64,000 nucleotides of DNA from Methanolacinia petrolearia DSM 11571 (GCF_000147875.1 NC_014507.1:1116001-1180000), one strand, 5' to 3'. Counted from the first letter of the stretch, positions 41,086 to 51,148 are shown. The notes: generated from the letters alone by a model not told the origin. Numbers and translations: made by a program.

Positions 41086-42828
41086 ATGATACTACCCGGT
41101 AGTAGACACAAGTTTGCGATGAGAACGGCAATCCTTCTTGTTCTTATCGTCGGGACGGCAGTCGTCCCTGTTTTAGGCGCATCGACAGACACGGGGGTCA
41201 CCATCTCCGCGGATGGCGATCAGTCCTATTATCTTGGAGAAAAAGTGGTCCTGCGGGGCCAGAATTCGGAGACAGATACAGTATATCTTTTCCTTACCGG
41301 CCCTGACCTTCAGGCAACAGGTGTTAACCTTGAATCACCTGACAAGGCAGTAGTCAGCGGAGACCCGGACTCATTTACGGTTGTGAAAACAGACCCGGAT
41401 AATACCTGGGAATATTCGTATTATACGGCCAATCTAAATCTTGATGCAGGGACATATACCCTCTATGCCGTGAGCAAGCCCACAGCAAAGAACCGGCTCG
41501 ATGGCTCGACGGCCTATGGCACGACCGGCATAATACTCAAAAAACCCTTCATCACCGCAGAGATTTCTCCTTCGAATGTCATCAAAGGCCAGCCCTTTTC
41601 GGTTACAGGGATTGCAGAAGGAGTTCCTAATGAAGTTCAGATCTGGATTACAGGTGATTCTTATGTCTATACAACACAGACACCGGTGAACTCCGATGCA
41701 TCTTTTACGTTTGATGCTGATTCGGCAATGTCAGGAGATCTCCCGGCAGGTCAGAACTATCTCATCGTTCAGCACCCGATGGCGGACAATCAGTTAGACT
41801 TCATTGTCAGCGGGGATTATGTCTGCAACGTGAAACAGGGCAGTAACGCGAATGTCTTCAAAATCAATGGCCAGGGGAGCCTGGATGGCATGGATGCGGC
41901 AGACGCACTCATCGAAGCAATAAGCAGCCAGGAGACAAACGACGACACATATACCAGTGACATGTATACCATAATCCCGTTCCAGGTTACTGGTGAAGGA
42001 GATCTGACATCTCCGGCAACAGGTGCTCCGACACTCTCCGCGGATGGCGACCAGTCCTATTATCTTGGAGAAAAAGTGGTCCTGCGGGGCCAGAGTTCCA
42101 GTGCAGATACAGTATATCTTTTCCTTACCGGCCCAAATCTCCAGGCAACAGGTGTGAACCTTGAATCGCCTGACGAGGCAGTAGCCAGCGGAGACCCGGA
42201 CTCATTTACGGTTGTGAAAACAGACCCGGATAATACCTGGGAATATTCGTTCTACACGGCCAATCTAAATCTTGATGCAGGATCGTATACTCTCTATGCC
42301 GTTAGCCGGCCCATAGCAAAGGACCGGTTCGATGACTCGACGGCCTATGACTCGACCAGCATAATACTCAAAAAACCCTTCATCAGCGCAGAAATATCTC
42401 CTACGAATGTTGTAAAAGGACAGCCTTTTTTGGTTACAGGAACTGCGGAAGGAGTCCCGTCGGAAGTCCTGATCTGGATTACAGGTGATTCTTATGTCTA
42501 TACAACACAGACTCCGGTGAACTCCGATGCATCTTTTACGTTTGATGCTGATTCGGCAATGTCCGGAGATCTCCCGGCAGGTCAGAACTATCTCATCGTT
42601 CAGCACCCGATGGCAGACAATCAGTTCGACTTCATTGTCGGCGGGGATTATGTCCGCAACGTGAAACAGAGCAACGGTAGGAATGTGTTTAAAATCTCCG
42701 GCTACGGAAGCCTGGATGGCATAGATGCGGCAGACGTACTCACCGATGCAGTAAGCAGTCAGGAGACAGGCGGCGACTCTACCAGTGACACATATACCAT
42801 AATTCCGTTCCGTGTCTCTGTTTATTGA
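41086..42828 (+). CDS. Secreted DUF3821 surface protein with internal duplication
   Basis: 580 residues. A signal peptide (MRTAILLVLIVGTAVVPVLG after a short lead) precedes two tandem copies of one 277-residue unit (from residue 41 and residue 318). Each begins ISADGDQSYYLGEKVVLRGQ or the equivalent, continues with VYLFLTGP, DPDNTWEYS, and KGQPF-VTG Ig-like strands, and ends with a TIIPF strand. No C-terminal membrane anchor or sorting motif is visible. DUF3821 proteins are Methanomicrobiales surface proteins of unknown role. ATG at 41086 follows a leaderless-type promoter with the shared operator. Confidence 0.8.
   Translation: MILPGSRHKFAMRTAILLVLIVGTAVVPVLGASTDTGVTISADGDQSYYLGEKVVLRGQNSETDTVYLFLTGPDLQATGVNLESPDKAVVSGDPDSFTVVKTDPDNTWEYSYYTANLNLDAGTYTLYAVSKPTAKNRLDGSTAYGTTGIILKKPFITAEISPSNVIKGQPFSVTGIAEGVPNEVQIWITGDSYVYTTQTPVNSDASFTFDADSAMSGDLPAGQNYLIVQHPMADNQLDFIVSGDYVCNVKQGSNANVFKINGQGSLDGMDAADALIEAISSQETNDDTYTSDMYTIIPFQVTGEGDLTSPATGAPTLSADGDQSYYLGEKVVLRGQSSSADTVYLFLTGPNLQATGVNLESPDEAVASGDPDSFTVVKTDPDNTWEYSFYTANLNLDAGSYTLYAVSRPIAKDRFDDSTAYDSTSIILKKPFISAEISPTNVVKGQPFLVTGTAEGVPSEVLIWITGDSYVYTTQTPVNSDASFTFDADSAMSGDLPAGQNYLIVQHPMADNQFDFIVGGDYVRNVKQSNGRNVFKISGYGSLDGIDAADVLTDAVSSQETGGDSTSDTYTIIPFRVSVY
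41206..42828 (+). repeat. Tandem duplication, period 831 bp
   Basis: Unit 1 41206-42036 and unit 2 42037-42828 match in frame with long identical stretches, for example the region encoding VKTDPDNTWEYS and the 100 bases encoding GDLPAGQNYLIVQHPMADNQ. Differences are concentrated in hydrophilic loops. The high DNA identity suggests a recent event or gene conversion. Confidence 0.85.
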
Positions 42829-42871
42829 AATCACGGGAAAGGAGTATGACCAAAGAAACAGGTGAAAAGTT

Positions 42872-44239
42872 GTGGCAAATCAAAACATACCGCATCCGGG
42901 AAAGCACTCCGGAAATGCCTGTTCGAGGCATTTGTTGTTCATAATACTATGCCTTATTATTCCTCTTTTTTTTGTTCCCGTTATACCTGCTTCAGCTGAA
43001 GATGCAATGTTTCGGGGCAATCCGGAGCATACCGGAGTTTATGATGCCGGTGTTATTGAACCGGGGAGTGAACCAGGGAATGCCGAACTATGGCGGTTTT
43101 CTACGGAAGGTATCGTGTATTCATCCCCGGCCGTGGCGGACGGAATTGTCTATGTCGGGAGCGAAGACAAGAACGTGTACGCAATCGATGCTGTCACGGG
43201 AGAAGAGAAGTGGCGGTTTTCTACGGGAGATCATGTGTTCTCATCCCCGGCAGTCGCAGACGGTGTTGTATATTTCGATAGTGAAGACAAGAACCTGTAT
43301 GCGATCGATGCCGTGACAGGAGAAGAGAAGTGGCGGTTCGCAATGGGAGGCTGGGCGTATTCCTCCCCTGCAGTGGTGAACGGCATTGTCTATGCGGGGA
43401 ATTCATATGAAAGCGTGTATGATACTACGGGTGCAGACAGGAGCCTGTATGCTATCGATGCCGCTACAGGCAAAGAGAAGTGGCGGTTCGTTATGGAAGG
43501 TATCGTGGATCGATCTCCCGTAGTAGCGGACGGGATTGTCTATATCGGCTGCAGCGATGGGAACCTGTATGCGATCGACGCTGAGACGGGCAAGGAGAAG
43601 TGGAGGTTCGATAAGGCAGACTGGGTGTTTTCATCCCCTGCTGTAGCGAACGGTATCGTCTATGTCGGAAATGAAGATAAAAACGTGTATGCGATCGATG
43701 CCTTGACAGGAAAAGAGAAATGGCGTTTTGCTACGGATGATCGGGTAGTTTCATCTCCGGCAATAGTGGACGGAATTGTTTATGCCGGGAGCTGGGATAA
43801 TAACCTGTATGCGATCGATGCCTTAACCGGAAAAGAAAAGTGGCGTTTCACAACAGGCGATCGCGTGGTTTCCTCCCCGGTCGTGGCGAATAGTATCGTC
43901 TATGTCGGGAGTGAGGATAACAACGTGTATGCGATCGATGCCGCTACCGGAAAAGAGAAGTGGCGGTTCGCTACGGGAGATGATGTGGATTCATCTCCTG
44001 CTGTGGCGAACGGCGTTATCTATGTCGGGAGTAATGATAAAAACCTGTATGCGATCGGAACAAATCCGTCATCGCTGACAACAGTTTCAACAACTATCCC
44101 TGTCGCTGATGAAGGAAGCACGACATCCGGGACAGCAACCGCTCAGCCCGGTCAGGCGACCCGGTCTGCCCCGCTCCGGTACGCTCTGTTCGGGGCAGTC
44201 TTCGTGGCAACGGGAATTGTAATCCTGAAAAGACATTAA
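42872..44239 (+). CDS. Surface PQQ-type beta-propeller protein
   Basis: 455 residues from a GTG at 42872 preceded by AGGTGA. A signal peptide (residues 18-42, LLFIILCLIIPLFFVPVIPA) is followed by about nine repeats of 36-40 residues with the consensus SSPAVADGIVYVGSEDKN and VYAIDA-TGKEKWRF. These are PQQ/Trp-docking propeller blades, and one longer repeat near 170 has an insertion. The C-terminus is a Thr/Ser-rich linker, a membrane helix (YALFGAVFVATGIVIL) and basic residues, so the propeller is cell-surface anchored. No PQQ-dehydrogenase signature is seen; a binding or scaffold role is likely. Confidence 0.88.
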   Translation: MANQNIPHPGKHSGNACSRHLLFIILCLIIPLFFVPVIPASAEDAMFRGNPEHTGVYDAGVIEPGSEPGNAELWRFSTEGIVYSSPAVADGIVYVGSEDKNVYAIDAVTGEEKWRFSTGDHVFSSPAVADGVVYFDSEDKNLYAIDAVTGEEKWRFAMGGWAYSSPAVVNGIVYAGNSYESVYDTTGADRSLYAIDAATGKEKWRFVMEGIVDRSPVVADGIVYIGCSDGNLYAIDAETGKEKWRFDKADWVFSSPAVANGIVYVGNEDKNVYAIDALTGKEKWRFATDDRVVSSPAIVDGIVYAGSWDNNLYAIDALTGKEKWRFTTGDRVVSSPVVANSIVYVGSEDNNVYAIDAATGKEKWRFATGDDVDSSPAVANGVIYVGSNDKNLYAIGTNPSSLTTVSTTIPVADEGSTTSGTATAQPGQATRSAPLRYALFGAVFVATGIVILKRH

Positions 44240-44355
44240 GATCATTTTTGAACGGATGACCCTGTCATCCTTTTTTTAGATTGTAGGACGACAACGGCGA
44301 ATATCAATACCTTTTTCGGCTCACTCCGTTAAAATAGATCCATAAGGTACGATAT

Positions 44356-45564
44356 ATGTCCTCTACTTCTTCCCTGCCCGGCAGGCGGATGGTCTATTTT
44401 CTCTTTATGCTCGGATTTTTCGCGATATTTTCGACAACAATATCCAAAAACCCTGTGCTCCCGCTCTTCTCGCAGGCCCTCGGCGCCGGGGATGCCGTAA
44501 TCGGCCTGATCGCAGCGGTATCTCCTCTGGCGGGGATTCTCTTTTCATTCCCTGTAGGAGTTATCTCGGATCATCTTGGAAGAAGGAGACTGCTTATCAT
44601 ATCCGGTCTGGTATTTCTCTCCGCACCATTGCTCTACCTCATCATTTACGATCCCCTGTGGCTGATTCCGATCAGGTTCTTCCACGGGACGGCCACTGCG
44701 ATCCTCGGCCCGGTCGTCTCTGCGATCATAGCCGAACGGTTTCCGGCTAACAAAGGCGAGATGCTCGGGCAGTACTCTTCTGCAACCCTCATCGGCAGAA
44801 CCCTGGCCCCGGTTGTCGGGGGTTTCGTCATCTCGTTGTTCGTCATGTACCCCGGGCTTATCCCTTACCGGATAGTGTATATCGTCGCGGCACTCGCCGC
44901 CCTCCCTGTTCTGATCCTGACTCTTATGTATAAGGAAGAGAAGCATGTCCCCCTTGCCTTCGTGCCGTTCTCGTCATTCCGCAGCAGTTTCATCACGTTC
45001 TTCTCGGAACGTAAACTCCGGGCGACGGCATTTGTGGATATGGCAACTTATTTTGCCTTCGGTTCGTTCGAGACGTTCTTCCCGCTCGTCCTTTTATCGC
45101 AGGGGATCGGTGCATACCTGATCGGGGCCCTGTTTGCCGTCCAGACGCTGGTTATTGCCGCGACGAAACCGTTCTTCGGGAGGATCGCCGACAGGATCGA
45201 CAAGAGAATACAGATCGTAACCGGGCTTCTCTTTCTCGGGGTATCAACGGCTGCAATTCCGTTTGCGTCGTCTTTTGCCGTATTCCTTCTCGTGAGTTCC
45301 ATTGTCGGTCTCGGCATCTCGCTCTCCACTGTTGCGACCAGTGCGTATATAGCAGATCTCGCGCAGGAGGGCCAGATGGGAGCCTCGATGGGAGCATTGT
45401 CGTCTATCATGGACATCGGCCATTCGGCAGGACCGGTCGTAACAGGTGTTATCGTAGCCGGCAGCGGCTACGTTGCGGGATTTTTTTCGAGTCTCCTGGT
45501 TGCCGTCACAGTTTGCGTATTTTTCATCATTTCTGTCCGGGATCGAAAGGTAAACAGGAATTAA
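44356..45564 (+). CDS. MFS transporter
   Basis: 402 residues with 12 predicted membrane helices. The MFS loop 2-3 motif is GVISDHLGRRRLLIISG near residue 74, and the equivalent in the second half is GRIADRIDKRIQIVTG near residue 274. Substrate unknown; the set of small-molecule or drug exporters is the closest match. AAGGT lies before the ATG. Stands alone, followed by a dispersed repeat. Confidence 0.85.
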   Translation: MSSTSSLPGRRMVYFLFMLGFFAIFSTTISKNPVLPLFSQALGAGDAVIGLIAAVSPLAGILFSFPVGVISDHLGRRRLLIISGLVFLSAPLLYLIIYDPLWLIPIRFFHGTATAILGPVVSAIIAERFPANKGEMLGQYSSATLIGRTLAPVVGGFVISLFVMYPGLIPYRIVYIVAALAALPVLILTLMYKEEKHVPLAFVPFSSFRSSFITFFSERKLRATAFVDMATYFAFGSFETFFPLVLLSQGIGAYLIGALFAVQTLVIAATKPFFGRIADRIDKRIQIVTGLLFLGVSTAAIPFASSFAVFLLVSSIVGLGISLSTVATSAYIADLAQEGQMGASMGALSSIMDIGHSAGPVVTGVIVAGSGYVAGFFSSLLVAVTVCVFFIISVRDRKVNRN

Positions 45565-46079
45565 TCCGGGTGACGGTGACGTATTGCGTAGCTTAATTGC
45601 CGTTTTGTCTGCCGGCAGAACGGATGAGAAGTAACAAACCCGGGATAGATTCCCTGTTTTTTAATAGAAGACAATGGATTTTTTTAAATGAAAACTATTG
45701 AAAATTATAATTTTTCAGGGAATCTTCTTGGAAAAAGATCTTTCAGATATCCTATTATTGTAAAGTAAAACTTAAATAGGGTGAAAATACGGCCAAAATG
45801 CGGTTTTTACAATCCACACAGAAGCCCCAGAATCCACGATCTCCCCTCTCCCCTATAGATACATCGTCCGGAAAAAAGAGGGTGATGACGCGCCGTTATA
45901 TCGATGCAATTCGGGCTTTAATCACTGAAATGTCCTCATATCCCAGTTTTTTAAAACAAGCCACCAAAACGCGGTGTAAAATGTTAAAATAAGCCCAAAT
46001 TAAAGGTTTTCAGGCCTGCCCAAAACCTCGCTGAAACGTTGGAGGAAATATAAAATATCGAAAGGTCTTATGGAGGCAT
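45565..46079. other. Interval with dispersed repeat and a strong ribosome site
   Basis: Apart from the repeat at 45783-46015 there is no gene. ATAAAATATC near 46049-46058 may be the TATA element of the next gene, whose ATG is preceded by GGAGG. Confidence 0.35.
45783..46015. repeat. Dispersed repeat, copy B
   Basis: Pairs with 9113-9360. The block ATCCACACAGAAGCCCCAGAA lies near 45812, GCCGTTATAT...GCTTTAATC near 45892-45922, and AAGCCCAAATTAA near 45991. Sequence between blocks is diverged but length is nearly kept, as expected for an element with conserved structure rather than coding capacity. Confidence 0.5.
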
Positions 46080-47735
46080 ATGAATAGCAGCGATAAGAAT
46101 TCTATGGGCCTCGATCCGGAGACGAAAGAGAATATTGCCCGTGTTTTGTGGATGAATGAATATAATCCCGGCTTAATCCCTCCGGAAATAATGGAAAAAA
46201 TAAATGAGGAGAAGAATAGCGGCCTTGCATTCGGAGAACGAATGCAAAAACGTCTTGCCGATCTTCTGGCCAGTCCCGAAAGCTTTACCCCGGATTACAC
46301 GGAGCGCTATGAAACCTTCCTGACTTATTCCAGCGAAATGTCACCTCATCAGGCCTATTCAATGACAAATCTCCTCGGCCAGGACAGTGTAAGAGGATAC
46401 AAGGAGCTGACATCGAATTTCATATTAAAAGTCCCTGAATGTGACAGACCGCAGTTATTGTACCAGGTCGGATGGCATTTCTTCGTGGGAACGGCATTCG
46501 ACGCGGATAAAAAGGAGTACGGCGTTCAGATGATGTTCTGGCACTACTCCCTTCTTCCGCCTGATATGGCCGAAGATGAGGGTCTTAGCGATGAGGAAAA
46601 CCAGATCGTCGAGATGCACCTTGCCATAAGCGTTGCAGACAAAAGGCACTACAGGAGCCGGCCGGTCGTGGTGGCAGGAACCACCGGCCTGATCGGATTT
46701 TCGGATACTCCCTACGCATATGAATTTGGAAAGAACAAGCTGACCTCCCAGGCGAAAGATGCTATCTTTCCTATCAGGCTGGAGGCGTGGAGTATTGACA
46801 ACCGGCAGGAGATTCCGGTTGAGATAGCCATCGATATCACTCTTAACCAAACTAAAGGCTATATCCTGAACGGGGATAAGGGTATGTCGCCAAGCTGTGG
46901 CGGTATCGGAACGCTCTACTATTCGGTTCCGAATCTCCAGGTAGATCCTGCCGTAAGCCGGCTGTCTATCGGCGGAGAAAAGATTCAGCTCACCGGCGGA
47001 AAGTTCTGGTACGATCACCAGTGGGGTACGGGTTTCATGCCCCAGGGCAGTACCCGGCCGGAACCTCTGCGAGCTTTTGTTCTCACTCAAGAACAGAAAA
47101 GTGTCCCCGGGTGGGATTGGATGGAGATCCAGTTCGACGACAACACCGAGATCGCTCTCTCAGCCCTCCACACTCCTGCGAACATAGGGTTCTATTTCCA
47201 GACCGGACCGAATCCGCCGGGTACGATGACCGCGGATGCAAAGGGATCGTATATCTTGCAGAACGGGGCACACAGCCAGATCAACGCTACAATTCAGGTG
47301 ACAGAGTGGGTTAAGAGTGTTGTGTCGGACGGTCCGTACGCGGCTACAAGTACCTGGTATCCCAACCGCGTGGAGGTGACGGTGAATACAAACATAGTTC
47401 CTGCCGACAAGAGGAATTTTGTAATGGTGCCCATCGTTTTAACCGGGCAGCAGGGATTTTTCGGATCGGGTGCACAGTACTCTGAGGGCGCAGTCGACAT
47501 TGAATCTCCCGGCGGAAAGAAAATAGGGGTTGGCTTCCTGGAATCCGTAAACTATGCCGATGGCAGGAAACAGATCCTGCGGCTGGCCGGTCTTCCCGAT
47601 AATGATGATATGGTTCGGCTTATCTCCCCTCCTGCGGTTTCGGAAATTCTCAGGATTGAGGCACTGGCATTTTTGGAAATACCAAAGAATCGCCGGGAAC
47701 TCGAAGAAGAACTGATGAATTGCAAAGGTACTTGA
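46080..47735 (+). CDS. CrtC/AttH-like lipocalin-domain protein
   Basis: 551 residues, cytoplasmic, starting at an ATG behind GGAGG. From about residue 110 the layout fits the AttH/CrtC (carotenoid hydratase) lipocalin pair: VGWHFFVGTAFD, FWHYSLLPPDM, SIGGEKIQLTGGKFWYDHQW with the family WxDHQWG motif near residue 313, and WDWMEIQFDDNTEI. Members are hydratases or of unknown function. Nothing nearby suggests carotenoid synthesis, so the substrate is open. The N-terminal 100 residues are helical and not family-specific. Confidence 0.7.
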   Translation: MNSSDKNSMGLDPETKENIARVLWMNEYNPGLIPPEIMEKINEEKNSGLAFGERMQKRLADLLASPESFTPDYTERYETFLTYSSEMSPHQAYSMTNLLGQDSVRGYKELTSNFILKVPECDRPQLLYQVGWHFFVGTAFDADKKEYGVQMMFWHYSLLPPDMAEDEGLSDEENQIVEMHLAISVADKRHYRSRPVVVAGTTGLIGFSDTPYAYEFGKNKLTSQAKDAIFPIRLEAWSIDNRQEIPVEIAIDITLNQTKGYILNGDKGMSPSCGGIGTLYYSVPNLQVDPAVSRLSIGGEKIQLTGGKFWYDHQWGTGFMPQGSTRPEPLRAFVLTQEQKSVPGWDWMEIQFDDNTEIALSALHTPANIGFYFQTGPNPPGTMTADAKGSYILQNGAHSQINATIQVTEWVKSVVSDGPYAATSTWYPNRVEVTVNTNIVPADKRNFVMVPIVLTGQQGFFGSGAQYSEGAVDIESPGGKKIGVGFLESVNYADGRKQILRLAGLPDNDDMVRLISPPAVSEILRIEALAFLEIPKNRRELEEELMNCKGT

Positions 47736-47871
47736 AGCCCTGCGTCAGGTGCCGGCAGCATTGGTAGTGCTGTGTTGTATCAGGTCTTCCTCTTTGAGTA
47801 CAGATTTTACAGCTTTCATAGTCCTTAACCAAAACCCAAAAAAGACAGAAGAGACAGATGGATAAATAACA

Positions 47872-48573
47872 ATGGACCTGATAATCGGCGGGGGAACTTA
47901 TGGGAAGCTGGCGTTTGACAAGATACGGGACGAAGGCAAATGCATCGTAGTACTCGATGAAGATCCCGGTTGCATCGTGCAGAAAGAATATCGTCTCCCC
48001 GAAATCTCCGCATGGGACACTCTCCCGGAAGAAGCGGTTTTCATAAAGGGCGGTATCGAAACCGCCGCCGTGATCGTTGCCGGAACGTGGGGGAAATCAG
48101 GTTCGGGAGAATTCATGCAGGGGAGAATCTTCCCGACCGCCCCGGTCCATATCCTTGCAGGGATTATATCCGCGATCTGCGGGTTCGTTCCCGATCATGA
48201 GGGAGCGAAAATAGCTGGCGGATTAATCCCTGAAGAACTGATTGCCGGAAAAAAAGACGCTGATATCTACTGCACCCTGAACAGGAAAGAGCCGTGTCTT
48301 CCACTTTGTTCTTCGCCGAAAATCTGCCCGGTGACAAAGGAGAGGCGTGATGTACCGTTATGGGAAACTCTCGTGAATTATCTCTCCGGTGACGGGAAGC
48401 CGGGGCTGCCTCCTTCATACATAATTGAAAGCAGACAACTTTGTCCGGGTCTCGGCTATATCGACTGTACAGATTTAACGGTGGCTATAAAAAAAGCCTG
48501 TAAGGAGGATGCAATCCTTGCAGGAACGGCATGTGCATGCCACGGCGTTGTCACCGGACTCAGGAAGATTTGA
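47872..48573 (+). CDS. Conserved methanogen-type protein with Rossmann start and cysteine cluster
   Basis: 233 residues, family not recognised. It opens with a dinucleotide-binding-like turn (LIIGGGTYGKLAFDKI) and strand CIVVLDEDPGC. The middle has CTLNRKEPCLPLCSSPKICP, with four cysteines that could hold a cluster, and the end GTACACHGVVTGL has two more. The 3' end overlaps the convergent kinase gene by 14 bases. A redox or metal-linked role is plausible from the cysteines but not shown. Confidence 0.6.
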   Translation: MDLIIGGGTYGKLAFDKIRDEGKCIVVLDEDPGCIVQKEYRLPEISAWDTLPEEAVFIKGGIETAAVIVAGTWGKSGSGEFMQGRIFPTAPVHILAGIISAICGFVPDHEGAKIAGGLIPEELIAGKKDADIYCTLNRKEPCLPLCSSPKICPVTKERRDVPLWETLVNYLSGDGKPGLPPSYIIESRQLCPGLGYIDCTDLTVAIKKACKEDAILAGTACACHGVVTGLRKI

Positions 48574-51148
48574 TCCTGAACTTTCCTTCTGGCGCGTGGA
48601 TCTCGAATCTCGCACCCTTACCGGGTGTTCCGGTCTCTTCTATGTTAAGACCGGTGATCGCCAGGATCTCCCTCGACAAAAATAGGCCGAGCCCTGAGTT
48701 TTTGTAATATTCGCGCCTGAAGATCTTCTCCTTTGCATCGGTGGGAATCCCGACACCATTATCTTCACAGACAATAATGAGTTCTTCGGGTGTCTCCAGT
48801 GTATAAAACGAGATCTCGGTGATCGTATTGCCATGTTTTATCGCGTTGTCGATCAGGTTGTAGATCACCTTTTCAAAGAGCGGATCGGCAAATATTTCCA
48901 CGTTTTGAATATTGTTTTTGTGTTTTATTTCCCCTAATGATGATGTATTTGAGACTTTATTGACCAGATCGCCTACATCAAACCAGCCAGGGGTCTGTTC
49001 TCCGAGGTCTTTGTAATACCCGGTGAATGTGATCTGCCTCTTGATCGTATCGATTGCGCCCGAGATCTTTTTGATGTACTTATCTGCCTTTGATTCGTGA
49101 GGGATCTCGTCATCAAGCTCAATCATCTCCAGGTACCCGGCAGCCCCGGTGATCTGGTTGAGGATATCATGCCGGGTGATGCTTGATAGCAGGTTGAGTT
49201 TACTGTTGACTTCCTTCAAGGCATCTTCGGATTTCTTGCGTTCTGTTATGTCTCTCCCGATACCGAGAATTCCTGAAACATTTCCTTTGGAGTCGTACAT
49301 CGTGGTTTTGATAGTCTCAATATATGCACGCCGTCCGTCTTCGGCAAATGTGATCCATTCGTCGTATACCGTGGGTTTTCCCCCCTCGACTGCCTGCCTG
49401 TCCTTTTTGCGGAAAAAGTCGGCTTGTTCCCCGGCAAGGAAATCGTAGTCCGTTTTGCCCTTGATCTCGCTTTCTTTCGCACCGAAGAAACGCTCGAACA
49501 TGGGATTGCATGCAAGGTAGACTCCGTTTTCATCCTTGAGCCATACCAGGTCGGGGATGGTCTGAATGAGTGTACGCAACTGCCCCTCGCTCTCTTTAAT
49601 AGCTTCTTCTATCTCTTTTCTTCTTGTGATATCGTCTATGATGATCCTCGCACCGTCGGGAGTCTTCCCGTTCAGTGCAGGCGAGACATGCAGCCTGAGA
49701 TAGAGCTTCTTTCCCCATACCGAGGTATATTCAATCTCAAATTCCGGGTACTCCGCACCGGTCATTATCACATCTCTCAGGATATCAGGAAATCCCGCTT
49801 TTATGATATTATCTGTCTGCATAAGATTGATCTCCAGCGTCTTTTCGATCGAAGGAGAGCCAAGAATCCCGGGCACCTTGCTGTTAACATATGTGATCCT
49901 GCCGAACCTGTCGCAGGTGAGAATTCCGATCGGAGCATTGTCCGCAAGATCGCGGTATTTCTCCTCCGATCTTCTCAGTTCGCCGGCTATGATCATCCGG
50001 TCATTTATATCCTGGACCTGGACAAGATAACCCGAGATCAAATCCGGAGCGGTCTTCAGCGGTGTTATGAGAACATTCAGCCAGATAGTTCCCCTACAGG
50101 ACGTAGAGTACAGGTTGAGATCCCTGACCTTCTCAAAATCGAATTCAGACTCGTACCTGATTGTATTTCCTTCGGCAAGCATTTTCTTCTGCTCGTCACC
50201 TATATTGGGATCTTCAAATAGGGAGAAGCCTTTAAGCGAATCTGCATTTTCAACCCCGAAGAGTTTGAGGCACGAGGGATTTACATGTACCAGATAACCC
50301 CCTGAATCGAAGAGTTCGATCGCGATCGGTGAGTTGTCGTAGATTACCTTGTACTGCTCTTCTCTTTTCCTGAGTGCATCCTCCGCTTTTTTCCTCTCGG
50401 TAATGTCCCTTGCAACTGAGAGAATAAAATCATCTTTCTCATCGTTTCGTATCAGATGGGCGTTTATTTCTACCGGGAAGATCGTTCCGTCGGCTTTCAC
50501 CAGTGATGATTCGAAGATGTGATCTCCTGTTTCATAAAGAATTTCGACAAGATTTTTTTCGTCGCTCTTCTCTACGTCTGCTGTAATATCAACGACGGTC
50601 AGTTGGATCAGTTCGTCGTGCGTGTAGCCGAGGTTTTCACAGGCGCTGCTGTTAACTTCAAGAAAACGTCCAAATACTCCGTTTTTCTGATCTATCCCGT
50701 GAAGGAATATTGAATCGACAGTGCTTTCGAAGAGCATATGATAGCGGTCCCTGCTCTTTTTCAGTTCTTTGTTTGCATTATCCAGTTCCTGATTTTTTTC
50801 TTCAATTCTGCTCTCGGTCTCCTTTATTCTTTCTGCAAGGACCGTAACCAGGGAGGCGATCGCGATGAAGAGAAAGGTCCTGACGATACCATTTTCAAGT
50901 TCTCCGAAGCCCGCGAAAACAAACAGCAGGGCGAGGTAGATGAGAGAGAGGAGGATCGAAAAGACCAGTCCCCGTCGAAGGTAGAATATGCAGGCCAGGA
51001 TAATCGGAATATAGAACAGGTTCTGGAATATTATGTATAAGCCGGACGAGAGGGATACGAGGCTGGCGGCGATTGAGATAACTGTTGTTACTATTATCAG
51101 TGCAGGAGCGATTCTGCTGTCAAATGCATTTTCATCGCTCTTATTCAT
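48560..51148 (-). CDS. Membrane PAS histidine kinase
   Basis: 862 residues. Five N-terminal membrane helices similar to those of the kinase at 15267 (IFQNLFYIPIILACIFYLRR) are followed by a coiled coil (TESRIEEKNQELDNANKELK) and four PAS domains (about 130-255, 265-380, 395-510, 520-640). The kinase core has SSITRHDILNQITGAAGYL, GYYKDLGEQTPGWFDV, LIDNAIKHGNTITEI, EDNGVGIPTD and SGLGLFLSREIL. Intact and probably active. Third member of the paralogous kinase set in this window. Confidence 0.9.
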   Translation of the reverse strand: MNKSDENAFDSRIAPALIIVTTVISIAASLVSLSSGLYIIFQNLFYIPIILACIFYLRRGLVFSILLSLIYLALLFVFAGFGELENGIVRTFLFIAIASLVTVLAERIKETESRIEEKNQELDNANKELKKSRDRYHMLFESTVDSIFLHGIDQKNGVFGRFLEVNSSACENLGYTHDELIQLTVVDITADVEKSDEKNLVEILYETGDHIFESSLVKADGTIFPVEINAHLIRNDEKDDFILSVARDITERKKAEDALRKREEQYKVIYDNSPIAIELFDSGGYLVHVNPSCLKLFGVENADSLKGFSLFEDPNIGDEQKKMLAEGNTIRYESEFDFEKVRDLNLYSTSCRGTIWLNVLITPLKTAPDLISGYLVQVQDINDRMIIAGELRRSEEKYRDLADNAPIGILTCDRFGRITYVNSKVPGILGSPSIEKTLEINLMQTDNIIKAGFPDILRDVIMTGAEYPEFEIEYTSVWGKKLYLRLHVSPALNGKTPDGARIIIDDITRRKEIEEAIKESEGQLRTLIQTIPDLVWLKDENGVYLACNPMFERFFGAKESEIKGKTDYDFLAGEQADFFRKKDRQAVEGGKPTVYDEWITFAEDGRRAYIETIKTTMYDSKGNVSGILGIGRDITERKKSEDALKEVNSKLNLLSSITRHDILNQITGAAGYLEMIELDDEIPHESKADKYIKKISGAIDTIKRQITFTGYYKDLGEQTPGWFDVGDLVNKVSNTSSLGEIKHKNNIQNVEIFADPLFEKVIYNLIDNAIKHGNTITEISFYTLETPEELIIVCEDNGVGIPTDAKEKIFRREYYKNSGLGLFLSREILAITGLNIEETGTPGKGARFEIHAPEGKFRIKSS

